DNA of 33,992 bases from Cellulomonas rhizosphaerae (GTDB lineage Bacteria > Actinomycetota > Actinomycetes > Actinomycetales > Cellulomonadaceae). A program made the position numbers and the translations under genes. A model generated the notes under the pieces. That model was not told the DNA's origin. It saw only the letters and a list, made by a program, of their open reading frames with translations, and did no database searches. Within the stretch, counting starts at the first letter, position 1, and each line of letters opens with the position of its first letter. The DNA lies in assembly GCF_003470205.1 (NCBI RefSeq), contig NZ_QWKP01000194.1, positions 1 to 33,992 on the forward strand. Reading direction: 5' to 3'. Of this stretch, positions 18,509 to 26,325 are shown in pieces.

Positions 18509-20245
18509 GTGACCGAGTACTACCAGCCGCAGGGAGACCCCACGCGCCCGCTGCCGCCCTACCGCCAGGCGGGACCGCAGGCGGGCGCATCGGAGCCTCC
18601 GGTGTTCTCGCCGATCCCTTCGCAGTCGACCAACACGCCGGCTGCTCGTCCCCAGGCCGCTACGCCGCCGCTCGGGGCACAGGACCGGTCAGCTGCTCCG
18701 ATGTCCGTCGCCGCGGTCCGGGATCAGCTGCGCGCGGCCCAGACGCCCGCGACGGAGAGCGCCGCGCGTCCCACCTTCGCGCCCGCAGGGGCGACGTTCA
18801 CGCCGGCCGGATTGCCCGCCCCCGCCCCCCAGGCGAACTTCACGCCTTCGGGGCCCACGACGTTCTCGCCTGTTCCGTCGCAGTCGCCCGCGGTACCCCC
18901 TGCCGCGGCGCCCGCCGGCACGTTCCTCCCGGCCCCGGCCCCGGCCCCGGCCCCGGCCGCGCGCCCGACGCTCAAGGAAGCGCGGACAACGCAGGGTCAG
19001 GCCCCCGTCGGGCCGCCTCCCGCGGCATCGGCACCCGTGAAGCGAGACCGTGCGGCGGCGCGCGTCGGCATGGCGCAGGAGTCCCACGAGGGCGACGTGA
19101 ACATCGACGCCGTCCTCACGACCATGGTCGAGATGGGTGCGTCCGACGTGCACTTCACGACCGGGGCGCCGCCGATGGTCCGCGTGTCCGGTTCGCTCAA
19201 GCCGCTCGAGGGCTTCGCGCCGATGATGCCTGAGCCCCTGCGGCGCACGCTGTATTCGATCCTCACTCAGAAGCAGCGAGAGACGTTCGAGGCGAACCTG
19301 GAGCTCGACTTCTCCTACGCGGTCCGCGGCCTGGCCCGATTCCGCGTGAACCTGTACGTGCAGCGCGAGTCCGTCGGCGCGGCGTTCCGTGTGATCCCCT
19401 ACGAGATCAAGCCCTTGGAGGACCTCGGCGTGCCCGCCGTGGTCGCCAACTTCGCAGGTCTGCCGCGCGGCTTGGTCCTTGTCACCGGGCCGACCGGCTC
19501 CGGGAAGTCGACGACGCTCGCCGCGATCGTCGACCTCGCGAACCGCACGCGCGAGGACCACATCATGACGGTCGAGGACCCGATCGAGTTCCTCCATCGC
19601 CACAAGAAGTCGCTGATCAACCAGCGCGAGGTCGGTGCGGACACCCACTCGTTCGCGAACGCGCTCAAGCACGTGCTGCGCCAGGACCCGGACATCATCC
19701 TGGTGGGCGAGATGCGCGACCTGGAGACGATCTCCGTCGCCCTCACGGCCGCCGAGACCGGCCACCTCGTGTTCGCGACCCTGCACACGCAGGACGCGGC
19801 GCAGACCATCGACCGCGTGATCGACGTGTTCCCGGCGCACCAGCAGGACCAGGTGCGTACCCAGCTCGCGGGCGCGCTGCAGGGAGTCGTCTGCCAGACG
19901 CTGTGCAAGCGCACGGACTCGCCCGGACGCGCCGTCGCCACGGAGGTCCTGGTGGCGACGCCGGCGATCCGCAACCTCATCCGCGAGGGCAAGACCCACC
20001 AGATCTACTCCTCGATGCAGGCCGGCGCCAAGCAGGGCATGCACACCATGGACCAGCACCTCGCGGACCTGGTCAAGCAGGGCAAGATCTCGTACGAGGT
20101 CGGGCTCGAGAAGTGCCACCACGCCGAGGACTTCAACCGGCTCACGGGCCGGTTCTCGGGCGCCACGCAGGGGAGCGCCAACCTGGCGGACCCCGTGATG
20201 ACCGGTGAGCCCATGCTCGGCGCGCCCGTCGGACAGGTGATGTGA
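18509..20245 (+). CDS. pilT: Type IV pilus retraction ATPase PilT with long disordered N-terminal extension
   Basis: PilT depolymerises pili and drives twitching-type movement. The ATPase core (about residues 197-560) has the N-terminal MVEMGASDVHFTTGAPPMVR segment, Walker A GPTGSGKST (Lys333), the Asp box RQDPDIILVGEMRD, the His box ATLHTQDA, and the PilT-specific AIRNLIREGK motif near the C-terminus, which separates it from PilB. Before this lies an unusual extension of about 190 residues rich in Pro, Ala, Ser and Thr. It contains imperfect repeats (VFSPIPSQS and TFSPVPSQS; several (F)xPAG/FTPxG copies) and a Pro-Ala run. Most PilT proteins are about 340-370 residues. GTG at 18509 is backed by GGGAGGGG 6 nt upstream. 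Its stop overlaps pilC. Confidence 0.95.
   Translation: MTEYYQPQGDPTRPLPPYRQAGPQAGASEPPVFSPIPSQSTNTPAARPQAATPPLGAQDRSAAPMSVAAVRDQLRAAQTPATESAARPTFAPAGATFTPAGLPAPAPQANFTPSGPTTFSPVPSQSPAVPPAAAPAGTFLPAPAPAPAPAARPTLKEARTTQGQAPVGPPPAASAPVKRDRAAARVGMAQESHEGDVNIDAVLTTMVEMGASDVHFTTGAPPMVRVSGSLKPLEGFAPMMPEPLRRTLYSILTQKQRETFEANLELDFSYAVRGLARFRVNLYVQRESVGAAFRVIPYEIKPLEDLGVPAVVANFAGLPRGLVLVTGPTGSGKSTTLAAIVDLANRTREDHIMTVEDPIEFLHRHKKSLINQREVGADTHSFANALKHVLRQDPDIILVGEMRDLETISVALTAAETGHLVFATLHTQDAAQTIDRVIDVFPAHQQDQVRTQLAGALQGVVCQTLCKRTDSPGRAVATEVLVATPAIRNLIREGKTHQIYSSMQAGAKQGMHTMDQHLADLVKQGKISYEVGLEKCHHAEDFNRLTGRFSGATQGSANLADPVMTGEPMLGAPVGQVM
18928..18958 (+). repeat. Hexanucleotide tandem repeat (CCCCGG) in pilT
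   Basis: About five copies of a 6-bp CCCCGG unit encode the Pro-Ala run in the PilT N-terminal extension. Because the unit is two codons, slippage would change linker length without breaking the frame. Confidence 0.8.
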
Positions 20246-21468
20246 TGTCGACCGAGGCGAAGACGTTCGAGTACGCGGTCCGGGACAAGGGCGGGAAGCT
20301 CGTCAAGGGCCGGGTCGAGGCACCCAACCAGGCCGCGGTCGCGAACCGGCTGCGGGACATGGGCTTGGCCGCCGTCTCCATCAGCGAGGTCAGCCAGGGC
20401 GGTCTCAACCGCGAGATCAACATCGGCGGCGAGCGCGTCGGGCTCAAGGACCTCGCGGTGATGTCGCGCCAGATGTCCACCATGATCGACTCGGGCCTGT
20501 CGCTGCTCCGCGCGCTCACGATCCTGGCCGAGCAGACCGAGAGCAAGGTGCTGGCCCGCATCATCGGCCAGGTCCGCAACGACGTCGAGGTCGGCACCGC
20601 GCTCTCGGTCGCGCTGCAGAAGCACGAACACATCTTCCCGCCCATCATGATCAACATGGTCAAGGCCGGCGAGGTCGGCGGCTTCCTCGACAAGGCGCTG
20701 GTCTCGGTCGCGGACAACTTCGAGTCCGAGGTCAAGCTCCGGAACAAGATCAAGTCGGCGATGACGTACCCCGTGGTGGTCTTCGTGGTCGCGATCCTGG
20801 CGACCGTCGGCATGCTGCTGTTCATCGTCCCGGTCTTCGCGGGGATGTTCACGACCCTCGGCGGAGAGCTACCCCTGCCGACGAAGATCCTCATGCAGCT
20901 CTCGCAGCTCATGAAGATCACGATCATCCCGTTGGTGATCGGGCTCGTGGTCTTCGCGGGGTGGTGGGCGCGGCACAAGAACGACCGGGCCGTGCGCGAG
21001 AAGCTCGATCCGATCAAGCTCAAGCTACCCGTCTTCGGCAACCTGTTCCGCAAGATCGCCGTCGCGCGCTTCACGCGGAACTTCGGCACGATGATCCACT
21101 CTGGGGTCCCGCTGCTGCAGGCGCTCGAGGTGGTGGGCGAGACGAGCGGCAACATGGTCATCGAGTGGGCAGCCAAGGACGTGCAGGAGTCGGTCCGCCG
21201 CGGTGAGTCTCTCGCCGGCCCTCTCGCGCACCATGCGGTCTTTCCCCCCATGGTGGTGCAGATGATGGCGGTCGGCGAGGACACGGGTGCGCTCGACACC
21301 ATGCTGAGCAAGGTCGCGGACTTCTACGACGACGAGGTCGAGTCGACCACGGAACAGCTGACGAGCCTCATCGAGCCTCTCATGATCGTCGTGATCGGCT
21401 CGATCATCGGGAGCATGGTGATCGCGATGTACATGCCGATCTTCGGCATCTTCAACCTCATCTCCTGA
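20245..21468 (+). CDS. pilC: Type IV pilus inner-membrane platform protein PilC (GspF family)
   Basis: PilC is the membrane platform on which PilB and PilT act. The 407-residue protein has the N-terminal FEYAVRDKGGKLVKGRVEA segment, two homologous GspF domains (about 70-195 and 272-395) with the signatures MSRQMSTMIDSGLSLLRAL and FTRNFGTMIHSGVPLLQAL, and three hydrophobic segments (MTYPVVVFVVAILATVGMLL, IIPLVIGLVVFAGWW and the C-terminal IEPLMIVVIGSIIGSMVIAM). ATG at 20245 is preferred over the adjacent GTG at 20242; the stop of pilT and this start overlap (TGATG), so PilT and PilC are translationally coupled. A strong 18-bp terminator follows. Confidence 0.95.
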   Translation: MSTEAKTFEYAVRDKGGKLVKGRVEAPNQAAVANRLRDMGLAAVSISEVSQGGLNREINIGGERVGLKDLAVMSRQMSTMIDSGLSLLRALTILAEQTESKVLARIIGQVRNDVEVGTALSVALQKHEHIFPPIMINMVKAGEVGGFLDKALVSVADNFESEVKLRNKIKSAMTYPVVVFVVAILATVGMLLFIVPVFAGMFTTLGGELPLPTKILMQLSQLMKITIIPLVIGLVVFAGWWARHKNDRAVREKLDPIKLKLPVFGNLFRKIAVARFTRNFGTMIHSGVPLLQALEVVGETSGNMVIEWAAKDVQESVRRGESLAGPLAHHAVFPPMVVQMMAVGEDTGALDTMLSKVADFYDDEVESTTEQLTSLIEPLMIVVIGSIIGSMVIAMYMPIFGIFNLIS

Positions 21469-21487
21469 CGTCCTACCATTCGTCCAC

Positions 21488-21528
21488 GACGAGGGCGCGG
21501 CTCGGTTCTGCCGAGCCGCGCCCTCGTC
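21488..21528 (+). terminator. pilC terminator
   Basis: An 18-bp perfect stem (21488-21505 with 21511-21528) closes on a TTCTG loop, starting 20 nt after the pilC stop, followed by a short T/C-rich stretch. It should insulate pilT-pilC from pilA. Confidence 0.93.
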
Positions 21529-21595
21529 ACTTCTTCGCGACTCGGAAAAGCCGAATGGGCCGTTCGGGTGAACCTCGCGGAGTTGGGAACTGCCG

Positions 21596-21624
21596 CTCAA
21601 GTCGGCGCACTGGTCCGACGATGA
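21596..21624 (+). promoter_or_regulatory. Sigma-28-like promoter of pilA with overlapping dyad
   Basis: CTCAAG (21596-21601, continuing TCGG) and GACGATGA (21617-21624) are separated by the standard 15 nt. A dyad GTCCG-N9-CGGAC (21613-21617 with 21627-21631) brackets the -10 and could be an operator. The predicted 5' UTR of about 77 nt holds a hairpin at 21643-21662 (CCGG-T-TCCC / GGGACCGG). Confidence 0.7.
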
Positions 21625-21708
21625 TCCGGACGTAGTACTGAACCGGTTCCCGCTGGGACCGGACTGATTCTGACATCGTCCGCACCACTCGACTTCAGGA
21701 GTTCGACA

Positions 21709-22143
21709 ATGATCGCTCGCGTTCGCAAGTCCATGGAGGAGAAGGACCAGGGCTTCACCCTGATCGAGCTCCTCGTCGTCATGATCATCATCGGCATCCT
21801 CGCGGCCATCGCGATCCCGGTGTTCCTCAACCAGCGCAAGAAGGCCGAGGACTCTGCGGCCAAGGCCGACGTGTCGACCATCGGCAAGGAGATCGCGACG
21901 TACTTCGTCGACTGGGACGGGTCGACGGCCGTGACGGTCGGCGGCGGCAGTGGCGCCGACTGGACCATCAACGGCAACTCCATCGGCAACTCGTCGAAGA
22001 ACGTCGACCTGTCTGGCACCGCTAACCTCGATGACGACCAGGCGTGGTGCGTTTCTGTCGTCAACGACAAGGGCGACAAGGCCAAGTCGGTGGGCTACCA
22101 GTACTCGGCTGAGGGCGGCCTCGAAGAGGGCAAGTGCGCCTGA
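21709..22143 (+). CDS. pilA: Major type IV pilin PilA
   Basis: The 144-residue prepilin has a 15-residue charged leader ending in Gly15 and the classic processing site G|FTLIELLVV, with Glu at mature position 5. The hydrophobic N-terminal helix (FTLIELLVVMIIIGILAAIAIPVFLNQRKKAEDSAAKADV) is followed by a small C-terminal globular domain. Two Cys residues (in AWCVSVV and the penultimate residue) could form the disulfide that closes the D-region in many pilins. It is processed by PilD and polymerised by PilB/PilC. AGGAG (21697-21701) lies 7 nt upstream of the ATG. The gene has its own promoter and an immediate terminator, so it is expressed alone, as expected for the most abundant subunit. Confidence 0.95.
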   Translation: MIARVRKSMEEKDQGFTLIELLVVMIIIGILAAIAIPVFLNQRKKAEDSAAKADVSTIGKEIATYFVDWDGSTAVTVGGGSGADWTINGNSIGNSSKNVDLSGTANLDDDQAWCVSVVNDKGDKAKSVGYQYSAEGGLEEGKCA

Positions 22144-22156
22144 TCTAGCTGAACAG

Positions 22157-22194
22157 AAAGAATGGGCGGGAGCTTCGGCTCCCGCCCATTCTTT
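22157..22194 (+). terminator. pilA terminator
   Basis: A 17-bp perfect stem (22157-22173 with 22178-22194) closes on a stable TTCG tetraloop, 13 nt after the pilA stop, followed by GGCTTT. This is a strong intrinsic terminator. Confidence 0.95.
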
Positions 22195-22272
22195 GGCTTT
22201 CAGATGTCCGCTTTGTGTGCGCGTGTCGCAATCACTGTGAATACGGCCCGGATGTCACCCATTCTGCCTATT

Positions 22273-22301
22273 CCCACGCGTTCCCACGTGCGGTTCGATA
22301 G
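22273..22301 (+). promoter_or_regulatory. Weak sigma-28-like promoter of the first minor-pilin operon
   Basis: TTCGATAG (22294-22301) lies 15 nt after CCCACG (22273-22278). The downstream box keeps the CGAT core, but the upstream box matches CTCAAG at only 4 of 6 positions. TTCCCACG occurs twice here (22271 and 22281). The call depends mainly on position and spacing. Confidence 0.4.
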
Positions 22302-22343
22302 GGCAGCGGCAGCCGAGCAGGCTGCCGACGAGAAAGGCTCACC

Positions 22344-23435
22344 ATGAGGGTTCGTGCGCTGCGACGTCGCAGCCACGCGCGCGCGCTGCAGGCGCGCGGA
22401 CGGGCTGACGACGGCTTCTCGATGGTCGAGCTCGTCGTCGCGATGCTCGTCCTGGGGACGCTGTCCATGGTGGTCGTCGGGCTCGTGCTGCAGACGCAGT
22501 CGATGAGCGAGTCGAACCGCTCCCGCGTCGCGGCGGCGAACCTGGCCGCTCGGGAGATCGACATCGTGCGCGAGGAGTTCACGCGCGACGCCGACGCGCC
22601 GGCCGAGGTGGCCGACGAGGGCACCGTCACCAACCCCCACCAGCTCACGGGCCAGGTCCAGGGCAAGCCGCTCGGGGTGGACGGCACGGCCTACACGGTG
22701 CGGCGCTCGAGCTCGTGGAACCTCGTCGGCTCGGGGAGCTCGCCGTGCGAGGGGGGCTCACTCGTGAACTACCCGACGCTGCGCGTCGCGGTACAGGTGA
22801 GCTGGAAGGGCATGGGTACGGTCGCCCCGGTGACGACGACCGCCCTGCTAGCCCCCAAGAAGGACGACAAGGTCGTCGGCACCCACGGCTACGTCGCGGT
22901 GCGCGTGACGAACGCGGCTGGCGCTGCCAACCCGGGCCGGTCGGTCATCGTCTACTCGAGCACCGAGTCGCGCACCGGAGTGACGGACTCCTCGGGCTGC
23001 GCCGTGGTCCAGGTCAACCCTGCGGCCGCGGGCACGCTGTACTCCGCCAAGCTCTCGAACCTCGGGTACGTCGACATCTCCGGGGTCAGCGAGCCAGTCA
23101 AGTCGGTCGGCCTCGTCGAGCGCGGCAAGCTGAACAACAACACCACGTTCGCCTACGACGTCGCCACCAAGCTGCGGATCCGGTTCGTGAACGGCACCGG
23201 TCACCTGGTGCCCGACGGTGCCGTGGTCGGCCAGCCGTACACGTTGGTGGCTTCGGAGTACGCGGGGGCCTCCGGCGCGAAGCTGCTCGTCGCCGACGCC
23301 GCGACCGTGGTGCTTGAGGGACTGTGGCCCACCCAGTACGGCGCGTACTTCGGCACCGTGCCGCCGGCCGGCGGCTACGCGACGGTGAGCCCGGGTGGTC
23401 CCGGGATCCCGACGATCGACGTGGTGGTGCCGTGA
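22344..23435 (+). CDS. Minor type IV pilin, PilV-like, with Ig-like/CarboxypepD-reg-like C-terminal region (363 aa)
   Basis: A 24-residue Arg-rich leader precedes the prepilin site G|FSMVELVVAML with Glu5 present, then the standard hydrophobic helix. The rest is far larger than an ordinary pseudopilin. From about residue 180 the pattern VRVTNAAGAANPGRSVIVYS followed by TGVTDSSGCAVVQV and SNLGYVDIS is like the carboxypeptidase regulatory/Cna-B type beta-sandwich, which is common in surface adhesins. That fold assignment is by pattern, not search. The ATG at 22344 is preceded by GAAAGG. The stop overlaps the next ATG, so the gene leads a coupled triad with the two genes that follow. Likely role: pilus tip priming or adhesion. 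Confidence 0.85.
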   Translation: MRVRALRRRSHARALQARGRADDGFSMVELVVAMLVLGTLSMVVVGLVLQTQSMSESNRSRVAAANLAAREIDIVREEFTRDADAPAEVADEGTVTNPHQLTGQVQGKPLGVDGTAYTVRRSSSWNLVGSGSSPCEGGSLVNYPTLRVAVQVSWKGMGTVAPVTTTALLAPKKDDKVVGTHGYVAVRVTNAAGAANPGRSVIVYSSTESRTGVTDSSGCAVVQVNPAAAGTLYSAKLSNLGYVDISGVSEPVKSVGLVERGKLNNNTTFAYDVATKLRIRFVNGTGHLVPDGAVVGQPYTLVASEYAGASGAKLLVADAATVVLEGLWPTQYGAYFGTVPPAGGYATVSPGGPGIPTIDVVVP

Positions 23436-24208
23436 TGCGCGCGCTGCGTCGGCGGACCTCCGCCGAGGACGGCAGGGGCCGTGATCGCGGGACGACGCTC
23501 GCCGAGCTCCTGATCGGCATGACGATCTTCTCCGTCCTTTTGGCCGCGGTCGCGACGATGGCCGTCGGGTACTACCGCGTCAACGCGCAGAGCGTGGCGC
23601 GGCAGGACCAGGTCGACGAGACGCGTGCGGCCGCGGAGCGGTTCACCAAGCTGGTGCGGACTGTCGTCAAGCCGAGCCAGCTGATCAACTGCGTGACGGC
23701 GACGTGCTCGGACATCGACGCGTTCGTCAGTGCGTCGGCCACGTCGATGAAGTTCTACGCCAACATCGACAACGCGGGGAACCTGGTCGGCCCGAGGCAG
23801 GTGACCTACACGCTCGAGCCCACCGGGACGGGGACGGCCAAGCTCGTCGAGCGCGTGCAGCGGCCGGATTCCTCGACGCCCGGCAACAACGGTTACAGCT
23901 ACTGCGACGCGCTCGCCTCGGGAGCCAGCGGGGCGTGCAAGTCGCGGTTGACGACGAAGGTGCTCGTCGAGGGCGTGCGCACCGACGGGGCGGTACGGCC
24001 GTTCGTGTACTTCGACAACGCCGGCAAGGCGATGACGCCTGCGAGCGGCACCGCGCTCTCGCCGGCACAGATCGACCAGGTTCTCTCGATCGAGTTCACG
24101 CTGCGGGTTCGCTCGGCCGACCAGAACTCGACCGGAGCGACCACATACATCCAGCGGATCCTGCTGCCGAACTCGCAGGCCGTGCTTCGTCCCGGGGAGG
24201 ACGCATGA
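23435..24208 (+). CDS. Minor type IV pilin, PilW-like (257 aa)
   Basis: The prepilin motif is G|TTLAELLIGMTIF, after a 19-residue leader that is strongly Arg-rich. Position +1 of the mature protein is Thr rather than the usual Phe or Met, while Glu5 is kept. The hydrophobic helix runs to about residue 45. The C-terminal domain includes conserved Cys pairs (INCVTATC, and YSYCDAL with GACKSR) and ends SIEFTLRVRSADQNS...TYIQRILLPN. This ending resembles PilW/PilJ-type pseudopilins. ATG at 23435 shares bases with the previous stop (23433-23435), and its own stop overlaps the next ATG in ATGA. Gene order V-W-X mirrors minor pilin operons of Gram-negative bacteria. Confidence 0.8.
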   Translation: MRALRRRTSAEDGRGRDRGTTLAELLIGMTIFSVLLAAVATMAVGYYRVNAQSVARQDQVDETRAAAERFTKLVRTVVKPSQLINCVTATCSDIDAFVSASATSMKFYANIDNAGNLVGPRQVTYTLEPTGTGTAKLVERVQRPDSSTPGNNGYSYCDALASGASGACKSRLTTKVLVEGVRTDGAVRPFVYFDNAGKAMTPASGTALSPAQIDQVLSIEFTLRVRSADQNSTGATTYIQRILLPNSQAVLRPGEDA

Positions 24209-26160
24209 GGCCCGCCCGCACCATCACACCGAGGCGCCTGCCCGGGCGCCGGCCGTCGTGGTCCCTGCGAAGGCGTTCGGCTGACGACGAGGGGTCGATC
24301 CTCGTGGTCGTGGTCGGCACCATGCTGATCCTGGGCATGGTCGCGATGACCGGCCTCGCCTACACGGTCAAGAGCCAGCGGTTCGCGCGGTACGACCAGG
24401 ACTACTCGGCCGCGATGGCGGCCGCGCAGTCCGGTGTCGAGGACTTCATCAGCCGCATCAACCGCATGGACGCGTACGGGTACACCCCGGACTGCGCCAA
24501 CATGGCGTGGCGCGGGCCGATGACCGCGAGCAGCAACGCATGTGGGTGGAACCCGTCGACCGCAGCGGGCTGGCTCCCGGTGGAGCCTGGTGAGACCAAC
24601 GCGGACGCACCGCACTTCCACTACGTGATCGACTCGGCGCAACGTGCGCAGGGGATCTACCGCCTGGTCGTGACCGGCCGTGCGAACGACACCTTCCGCT
24701 CGATCGACACCACGGTGGGCAAGGGCGGCTCGACGGACTACGTCTACTACACCGACTTCGAGTCGGCCGACCCCGCGAACGTCCAGGCCTACGGGGACGG
24801 GGGCACCAGCGTCGTCGCGTGCGGAGCGAACGGCTCGTCGTCCGCCTCGTACTGGCACTCGTCACCGAGCCGCTCGGGCAAGGGCTGCACGGAGATCACG
24901 TTCATCGGTGGTGACGAGCTCGACGGCGAGGTGTTCACCAACGACACCATCCTGGGTTCGACCTATGCGGGCAAGAAGCCGTCGTTCCTCAAGCAGGTCT
25001 GGACCGCCGACCCGAAGTGCGCCACCGCGACGTCGGCACCTGCGACGTGGGAGACCAAGTGCCTGCGAACGAGCAGCGTCGCGAACTTCAACGGCGTCCA
25101 GCCGAAGTACCACGACCCGCTCTACCTGCCCGACAACTCGGCGTCGTTCGCGACCACGCCGGGCTGCCACTACTACGGCTCGACCCGGGTCGTCTTCAAG
25201 TCCAACGGCACGATGACCGTGTGGAACAAGACGACCGTGAACGGGAACAAGCAGCCGCTCGCGACGTCCGTGCCCGGTGGCGCGACGCCCAACTGCGGGA
25301 CGCTCGCCGCGCTGAACTCGACGGCTGGCGCCACGGTGCCCGTGCCGAACGACATGGTGCTCTACGTCGACAAGTCGGGAACCGCCAACCGCCAGTGCTA
25401 CGGCGGCGAGCTGGGTGGCCCGACCGGTTCCACCCTCCCGGTCGGGACGTTCACGGGCGTCGAGCCCACCGCTGCGTCGTCGACCTACACGGGCGACGAG
25501 AACATGACCGAGCTCACCAAGCAGTGCGGGCAGGGCAACCTCTACGCCGAAGGCGTGCTGAGCGGCCGGGTGACGCTGGCGTCGGCGCAGTCCATCGTCG
25601 TCACGGGTGACCTCGTGCTCGCCGGCGGCACCGTGACCGGGTCGGACCTGCTCGGCCTGGTCGCCACGAACTCGGTCGAGGTCTTCCACCCGCGCCAGGG
25701 CACCATGAAGGCAACGGCGAAGTGCAAGGTCTACAAGTCCAACGGCACGTGCCAGACGTACTACACGAACCAGTGGGTGTGGACGGGCACGCTCGAGAGC
25801 GTCGGCGACGTGAGCGGCTGGCCCAAGCGGTACAAGGAGCCCGGCGCCGCAGCCAACTACCCCGTGAACGGCATCCAGATCGCAGGCTCGATCCAGACGC
25901 TCCTGCACTCGTTCCTGGTGCAGAAGTACAACGTGGGCGGCGACAAGGGCACGCTGTACGTCAAGGGATCGATCGCCCAGCGCTGGCGCGGCATCGTCGG
26001 GCAGACCATCAGCGGCGCCCAGAACGGGTACACGAAGCAGTACCAGTACGACACCCGCCTGCAGTTCTCGACCCCGCCCTACTTCCCGAAGTGGGCCAAC
26101 GCCAAGTACACGCTGCGTTACTCCGGAGAGGTGAACACACCCGCGACCTTGAAGTCCTGA
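24205..26160 (+). CDS. PilX-like minor pilin / tip protein (651 aa)
   Basis: A 30-residue basic leader and G|SILVVVVGTMLILGMVAMTGLAYTV form a prepilin-like N-terminus. There is no Glu at mature position 5, which fits the PilX/GspK class that sits at the fibre tip. A region like PilX N-terminal domains follows (DYSAAMAAAQSGVEDFISRINR). The long remainder is rich in Gly, Thr, Ser, Asn and Tyr, with many Cys residues and repeated short beta-strand patterns (LYAEGVLSGRVTLASAQSIVVTGDLVLAGG). This suggests a beta-helix or adhesin body, but I recognise no named domain. It overlaps the upstream gene by 4 nt and ends the first triad. ATG at 24205 has GGGGAGG just upstream. Confidence 0.8.
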   Translation: MRPARTITPRRLPGRRPSWSLRRRSADDEGSILVVVVGTMLILGMVAMTGLAYTVKSQRFARYDQDYSAAMAAAQSGVEDFISRINRMDAYGYTPDCANMAWRGPMTASSNACGWNPSTAAGWLPVEPGETNADAPHFHYVIDSAQRAQGIYRLVVTGRANDTFRSIDTTVGKGGSTDYVYYTDFESADPANVQAYGDGGTSVVACGANGSSSASYWHSSPSRSGKGCTEITFIGGDELDGEVFTNDTILGSTYAGKKPSFLKQVWTADPKCATATSAPATWETKCLRTSSVANFNGVQPKYHDPLYLPDNSASFATTPGCHYYGSTRVVFKSNGTMTVWNKTTVNGNKQPLATSVPGGATPNCGTLAALNSTAGATVPVPNDMVLYVDKSGTANRQCYGGELGGPTGSTLPVGTFTGVEPTAASSTYTGDENMTELTKQCGQGNLYAEGVLSGRVTLASAQSIVVTGDLVLAGGTVTGSDLLGLVATNSVEVFHPRQGTMKATAKCKVYKSNGTCQTYYTNQWVWTGTLESVGDVSGWPKRYKEPGAAANYPVNGIQIAGSIQTLLHSFLVQKYNVGGDKGTLYVKGSIAQRWRGIVGQTISGAQNGYTKQYQYDTRLQFSTPPYFPKWANAKYTLRYSGEVNTPATLKS

Positions 26161-26235
26161 CGTCTCGTTCCTGCCGGTTCGAGCCATTCGCCCGTCTCGT
26201 TGTGCAAGACGCACCGAGATGTGTGGACTCGCACC

Positions 26236-26264
26236 CTCATGGTGTCCGTGACGTGCGCCGATAC
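26236..26264 (+). promoter_or_regulatory. Sigma-28-like promoter of the second minor-pilin/pilD operon
   Basis: CTCATG (26236-26241) is followed after 15 nt by GCCGATAC (26257-26264). Its position sets the likely transcription start near 26271, which rules out an in-frame ATG at 26200 as start of the downstream gene. Confidence 0.65.
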
Positions 26265-26325
26265 CTCGGTGACGACTTCCGGACGACCGTCCGTGGGAGC
26301 GTGTTCACGAGTGGTGGGAGGTCGC

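Noticed and set aside
21551..21567. CCGAA-N7-TTCGG as a second SOS box
   Set aside because: The spacing and core do not match CGAAC-N4-GTTCG; it is more likely part of the stem-rich region after the pilC terminator.
21529..21708. Possible c-di-GMP riboswitch before pilA
   Set aside because: I searched the leader for the conserved GEMM-type core and tetraloop-receptor pattern and saw none; only a simple hairpin is present.
26200..26325. Upstream ATG as start of the 591-residue minor pilin
   Set aside because: It lies before the proposed promoter and would give a 56-residue leader; GTG 26326 has a ribosome binding site and a 14-residue leader.
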